Shown here one piece after another: positions 58,581 to 64,000 of a stretch of 64,000 bases of DNA. This DNA comes from Hetaerina americana (taxonomy: Eukaryota; Arthropoda; Insecta; Odonata; Calopterygidae): contig JAKTNV010000003.1 of the NCBI GenBank assembly GCA_022747635.1, positions 14,254,911 through 14,318,910 of the forward strand, read 5' to 3'. Each line of letters starts with the position of its first letter. The first letter of the stretch is position 1. The notes beneath the pieces were generated by a model that saw only the letters and a list, made by a program, of their open reading frames with translations, was not told the DNA's origin and did no database searches. Both the position numbers and the translations under genes were made by a program.

Positions 58581-61579
58581 GCGAGTATACTAACAAACTA
58601 ATTCATGTAAATCCATTTTCAGAACTCACCCCACTTCAACCCGTCAGACGACTTCCCACGGTCATAGATCTGAGTACAGAAAATTAACAGTTCCATCCTC
58701 AAAGGGGACACTTTGAGGTTTTCTCAATCATTTTTACACATCCACGAAATCGATTTTGGCAAAGGACGCGATCGATACACGCCTGCGGCACCCATGGAGG
58801 TGGTGGCGGAGGGAGGGAGATAGTAAGCCACTAAGGCACGGCCGACGGCATAATCTCACTTCCTCCCTTGCACCATGACAATGCGCAAATGCGTAATAAA
58901 GAAAGAAATCGTAACGCGGAGTCGGCCGTAAAATACCGTTCGAAGCGGCTCATTACATTTCGAAAACACGGGAAACATAAATCGGCCCACTCACGCCTCG
59001 ATAAAAGAGCCTCTCGCCTCCCCATGGGCGGGCAAAGGTATAGAGGGCACCTACATTCCACCTCAACGATCGATAAACATGTCGAACATCATCAGCTGGA
59101 GAACGATAGAATTGAAACGTTGATGGAATCCTCGGGCAAAGTAAATGCATGGACGTAGGTGGGCACTCCTGGCGACACTCATGGGGATGGCGATCTAAGC
59201 ATTTTCTTTATTTTCTTGTTGCACAGCCTTCCGCACCTTCGTGAAATGTGCTTTTACGCAGGGTAATGAGGTGGGAAATCGATTTCGAAGCACTCGATGC
59301 GAGCAGGGAGAGATAGGAATAGCTGGCGAGGGAAGGTGGCGGGCATAAATAACCGCGTAATGGGATATAACGGGCCGCGGAAGAAACTGATAATTAAAAT
59401 ATCAGAAACCCCGATCAGGTCGGAGGACGTCTTATTTCCTCCTTTTCTCGCCGTAGCGGCGGCAGCGCGGGCATTAAGCGATACCCGTTTACGACATGGT
59501 ATCTCAGTGATATGTATGTATATATATAAACAGGAATCTGTACACATATATATACGTGAGGACCCACTTCCTTCTGAACTCCCGAGATCGCATCGTGAAA
59601 GAGCGAAAGCAAGGTTTTCCTCAACGATATTCGACGGATTTAATTCACAGAAATCCATTATTTCTCAAATATTACGAGCCTCGTTTGGCAAAAAAATAAG
59701 CTCTCACCGATAAAATAGATAAAACGAGGGAAAAATCAATGGTTTAAGCATGCAAAATCGAAAAAGCAATCTTTGATGGGATTCTTTAATGTAGATTTTC
59801 TTTTCGAGAATGTCATACAACTCTTTATCACGATAAGCAATTAAATCGATCGAACTCTAAACAATTAGCGTACATCAAGGCTGATGATTTTCATCAAAAT
59901 CCAACACACTCACACACAGAGTGGAGGAGATATTCAATGGAAATATGAACAAAAAATGTATTTCATCCCATAAAAATTTCACAAAAACGCGAATTCGCGC
60001 AAACTGTGAATAATTTACAATGGAAATGATGACTTGGGGACAACACGAAAAATTGGTCATATCCTAATGCTTTCCTCCATCACAACTATGCCTCCTTAAG
60101 GAATGCGCGGTCATTATTCTGAACTTGCAAGCTGTATATTGTCACCTCTAGGGAGTAGATTCATGCAAATTGCTGCATTATTCAAACACGTCCTTTCCCG
60201 GGGAAGAACCGCCTTTCATCTGACTGTACCTCTGCTATTAATACATGAGACTTCCAGAAGTTAAACTTTTGAGAGGTCTTGCCTGTTTGATTAATGCACT
60301 CAAACCAGCATGGATATAAACAAATACTCTGAAGTATATACACCAATGAATTGATAAGGGCTTTCAGATTTATTTCAAACGAGCTTACTTTTACATGTAT
60401 GCCCAGCCTGAAGCAAATCAAAGTTGCCCCAGCGAACACTGGTCCAATAAGAATTTCACAAATTGATATTCAAAGAGAGAAATAAAAGTTGTTTAATTTG
60501 CAAGGTGTAAGGATAAACAAATCTTCGATTGGCTCGTTTGCATCTTCATTCCATCCATTTATCATAGGCTAATGATCAATGCGCTGGGAGGATAATAAAT
60601 TTTCCATGGGAAAAGATTTACACTACACACTTGAAAATCCCTGAAAATAAATTAAGAATTCTTTTGAATTTTTAGCTTCTTCGAGGTAACTATTGCTCTC
60701 ATTTTTTTGTTCATTTCAATGTAAACGAGAGAGGATAGCGAGGAATTATACCAGCACTCGGTTCGGCGACACCCAAGGAGGAAGGCAGGGCGCCAATGGT
60801 GACGCCTCCTTGGGGACATTAAAAATGTATCACATTCCTCCATTCATTCGAAAAAATAATAATAAATAAGGAAACGAATTATCTCTTGGAGCAGAAATAA
60901 AGACGACCTCCCCCCCCAAAAGGGATTGTTTCCTCTCGAAAATGTTGCATTTATTGACGCGGAAATTGATTGAAGTTCTATGCGGGTTAAAATATATTCA
61001 AGGGCTCAGCCGTAGCTGATGGAATCTCTGGATCCCTTGGATTTCCAGGCGTGCGTACGTGTATATAGAGCCATTCCCTCCGCCGCTATGCCTGCCTCGT
61101 ACACACACACACCTATTCTTACCACCATTCGTTCTCCTTATCCCATTTACCGGAGTAACCCGCCAGCTACCGCAGATCGGTACTGACTAACGAAGGGAGA
61201 AAAGACATTTTTCACGTACATTCTTATTGAACTTGAAAAAAAAGAAGGGAACTTAAATCATGAAAACAGTCTGGGAATATAATCCTATGGATTACAAATA
61301 CTCTTCAGGAGGATTCGTATTTCTTACAATCACTATTTACATTTCGTTACAATTAGGCTAATGGCGACCAGCAAAGCTTATCTCCCAGTCATTCGTCCAG
61401 GGGCTGCTTTACACCTACTCTTAAAACACCTAAAATGTGATGGAAAGGGCTCAAACAACCCTCCAGGCAGCTGGTTTTATTAATCAATACTTCTATTGAA
61501 AAATTAATGCTTTTTCCTCTTTGTTTTTTGTATTTTCATTTTTATTTTCAAACTGTGGCCGTTTTTTCCCTTATTACTT
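58581..61579. other. Mixed sequence, nothing supported
   Basis: A 138-codon plus ORF (59297-59713) and an overlapping 134-codon minus ORF (59254-59658) occupy the same DNA and have no recognised domain. A short alternating TA-rich inverted repeat lies near 59518-59562. A GTGTATATAGAGCC TATA-like site lies near 61060. Otherwise AT-rich. Confidence 0.4.
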
Positions 61580-61855
61580 GATTTTTCTATCTCCTTCCAT
61601 AAATGATTCCAAAATTCGTCCTTTATAACTATTCTATGCATCGCATCCAACCGTCTCCTTTTTCTTCTCTTTTCCAAACTCTCCCAATTATAGAATACCC
61701 AGATTTCCTTTACGCTATCAAACCTTTTGTACCTTCCGAGTACTTATCTCGCTGCCCTTCCTTGCATTTTTTCTATCTTTTTAATATGCCCCACCTCAAA
61801 CGGGTCCCATACTATGAACGAATTTTCGAGCATAGTGATTCTCCTGTTTTCATTC
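61580..61855 (-). pseudogene. Relict C-terminus of CR1/L2-like reverse transcriptase
   Basis: Read on minus, one frame gives LEN-x-FIVWDPFEVGHIKKIEK-like residues, then MQGRAAR, a stop (61744-61746), VLGRYKRFDSVKEIW and NWESLEKRRKRRRLDAMHRI. This follows the thumb/C-terminal region of CR1/L2-like reverse transcriptases (LEYASSVWDP, L-x-K-V-Q-R-R-AARFV, YDSVT-x-ML, L-x-WESLE-x-RR) in order and spacing. Upstream catalytic motifs and the 3' end are missing, so it is a dead, old fragment from a copy different from the one at 55.2-56.9 kb. Confidence 0.75.
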
Positions 61856-64000
61856 AAGCGATGTCTTAATATTTCGAATAAAAGATTGGAAAGAGAAGTA
61901 GGCATTCATTAAGATAACGGCATGAAATTTGCAAGGGCTATAATTTCCAGTGTACTCGATAAATTTTACGTTACCATAGATGGACCAATCACATTTGCTA
62001 TTTAAGTATTGGATTACATATTTAAATTTTTACTATGTCGCCAATGGTAAATTTATTTTCTTAAGCGTGATCGCTAAAGACTTGCCGACGAATTTTAAAA
62101 TGGCGGATAAGAGGAATTATCAGACGAAATTGCATTTTTTCAAGGAAATGCACGAATGTTTTTAATAAGGGACATTCTTTGTTTACATTGGTAACATTTT
62201 TTACGGAAAATGCTTAGCTTTTAGAGCGTTAATTCACTCCTAAAAAGCTAATTGTTAGGACGATTTTTTATAAGACGAAATTTTTGAGGCCAAACAGAAA
62301 TTTTCGACTTCCGCGTTAAAAAAATACTTTTCGCCCTTTTTACTTTGCGACCAGATTTATATTCGAAACATTTGTATGCAAAACTATGTGACGTGGACGC
62401 TTTGATGTGAGCATGGTGCGGCCGATGACACGTTCAAACGATTTATTAGGTGCACTTTTAGGCCGGTTGATGACTTAATACGGAATAATTTATTCAGCAT
62501 TTGGAATAATAATTGCTTATCCATTGTTAATTTCACTTTTCAAGTGGAATCAAAAATTGAAATCGACTTTTCAAGGGAAATAAAAAATCGATATCTTATC
62601 ATATTCTATATTATTATTCCCCGCCCCCTACTTTACCTATCCATACCACCGAGGAAGACGAGAAGAGACTTCCACAGTCTTCCAATACTCCAAATTTCAG
62701 TCCTCTTCCTCTACGGACTCCTGGCAGATAAATTTTAAGATTTTCTGTCAAAAATAAAAAGATCAAGAAGATTGAAATCGAGCCTTAAAATCGTTCACTT
62801 CACCCAACATAGCACCAGATTAGCTCTCGGGGGATACCCACGACTTCCCAAACTATTTGAACCGTACAGAGAAGTCAAGTCTTCATCGCCTGCATGCACT
62901 GGAAGCAAAGTCAAACCAAAACATTTCATTGCAATTATTTTTCAAACGGCGCCTAAGGCACGCCATAACGGATTACGACAATTAGAAAGCGACGAGAGGA
63001 AAATGAAGAATGGGAGAGTGAGAGAGAGATTGAGGAAGTGATATAAAGGCATTGAGAAGCGTTCAGTAGAATCGGAATAAACACGACTGCGAGGGCATTT
63101 TTCTTACTTTTTAACCCCTGGGTAATTTGCAAATTGAACTGAAAGAGGGCATTGACCCAAGCCTTCCTCGGTCCTTTCCTCGTTTCCTTTATTCTACTTC
63201 CGTGATTTCCCTCTTTCCTCCATCTTATCAAGAATCCTGGATATCTGTTTTTTTCCGTCAATTCCTTTCCTCTGATTACCAACCTCATTATTTTTAAAGC
63301 ACTGCATCAGAACAAAGCCAGAATACAACCGTTATGCGCCTTGATTTTATGAATTACGCCAACAACTGTTTACACTAACCACTCTAAAAGTGAATACGAT
63401 AGAATAGTAAATTTATAAACTTAGAAAAAAAAATTGACAGCAAGAAAATCGAATTCAAACTGAGAAATTTTAAAATATTGCGTGGATGTTCTTGTTAGCT
63501 CACTTTCACGATAATCAATACTGGATAACGATTCAAGCTCATCCGAAATGTCTTAATTTAAAAAAGAAATAGCAAGTAACAACATGAAATCTCCCAATAT
63601 TCTGCTCCACCATTGCTTTCTTCATCTACACAACATTTAATTATGTATCGTGAACTTTTCCAGCGGTTCGAAAAAGGTTTTCCGTCCATAGATTACGCAA
63701 CCCTCTCCCATTTCTTCCACTCTCCCATAAATGCACTGGTCTTAAATCGCATGGGATTTGGGTAATAATATGTAAAAATCTGTAAAATTCTTCCCAATTA
63801 TAACAATAGTGTCCAAATTTTGATGGCCTCCGACAAAAGACACGGCCGCGATTACTTATTTAAACATTATCCCTTTACTATGACTACATGTACGTACGCT
63901 TCGACTAATACTATGATCATGCCGCCAAAATTAATTATTTTCTGTAGTTCTACCAATATATAGAGAAATTTACTCGATTTCGCTTCTGAACTGAGCGTCA
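61856..64000. other. AT-rich sequence, nothing recognised
   Basis: Only short ORFs (for example 62772-63041 plus and 62953-63288 minus, which overlap). No further retroelement copies are noticed. Confidence 0.5.

Noticed and set aside
1..64000. CRISPR arrays, bacterial operons, rRNA, or an exotic defence or biosynthetic system
   Set aside because: No regularly spaced direct repeats, ribosome-binding-site-led gene clusters or conserved RNA genes are seen. The window fits animal intergenic or intronic DNA.

Overview
This window reads as non-coding nuclear DNA from a repeat-rich animal genome, most likely an arthropod and probably an insect. The reasons are the absence of dense ORFs or operons, the many decayed non-LTR retrotransposon fragments, tRNA-derived SINEs with target-site duplications, microsatellites and long degenerate GA/GGA tracts. 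The retrotransposon proteins resemble arthropod CR1/L2-like and endonuclease-reverse-transcriptase types. I cannot name the species. I found no convincing exon of a host protein gene, no rRNA, no intact tRNA gene and no CRISPR array. Most long ORFs are by-products of low-complexity purine/pyrimidine tracts or GC-rich blocks, where ORFs appear on both strands in several frames.

The only substantial protein-coding stretch is a reverse-transcriptase ORF of 439 codons on the minus strand at 55460-56779. It belongs to a 5'-truncated CR1/L2-like non-LTR element whose 3' end, a short ATGTAG-type tail, lies near 55168. Two further copies of that 3' tip lie near 7985 and 46461, in the same orientation. 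A decayed reverse-transcriptase C-terminus of the same general type lies at 61580-61855.

A second non-LTR family, called N1 here, left about a dozen fragments: near 10.4, 11.9-12.6, 15.6-15.9, 22.4-22.8, 26.8-27.1, 28.2, 30.6, 38.9-39.0, 47.46-48.83 (a pile-up of up to four pieces in both orientations) and 58.3-58.6 kb. Where its 3' end is preserved, it carries a short stem-loop with 8-bp arms and a 6-nt loop, usually followed by A/T-rich (TAA-like) sequence.

Short elements include SINE-A, full length at 17152-17453 and 5'-truncated at 38448-38616, both with recognisable target-site duplications. SINE-B occurs as two copies at 36345-36605 and 36928-37172 with another tRNA-like head between them. 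SINE-C is a minus-strand copy at 4043-4215 with a TAAA-type tail. Another tRNA-headed repeat forms a head-to-head inverted pair at 13729-13890 and recurs singly at 19101-19200. Striking palindromes occur at 17887-17979, 21098-21131 and 29027-29146.

The rest alternates AT-rich sequence with no recognisable content, purine/pyrimidine-skewed tracts (2.37-3.6, 4.56-4.97, 8.64-9.14, 21.43-21.67, 25.86-26.16, 27.54-27.74, 31.23-31.7, 33.06-33.28, 50.93-52.1 kb) and CpG-rich blocks (notably 39.88-40.34, 41.44-42.17, 42.95-44.2, 45.13-45.66 and 54.05-54.78 kb). The CpG-rich blocks are the best places to look for promoters or first exons of a host gene, but nothing in the sequence alone proves that.
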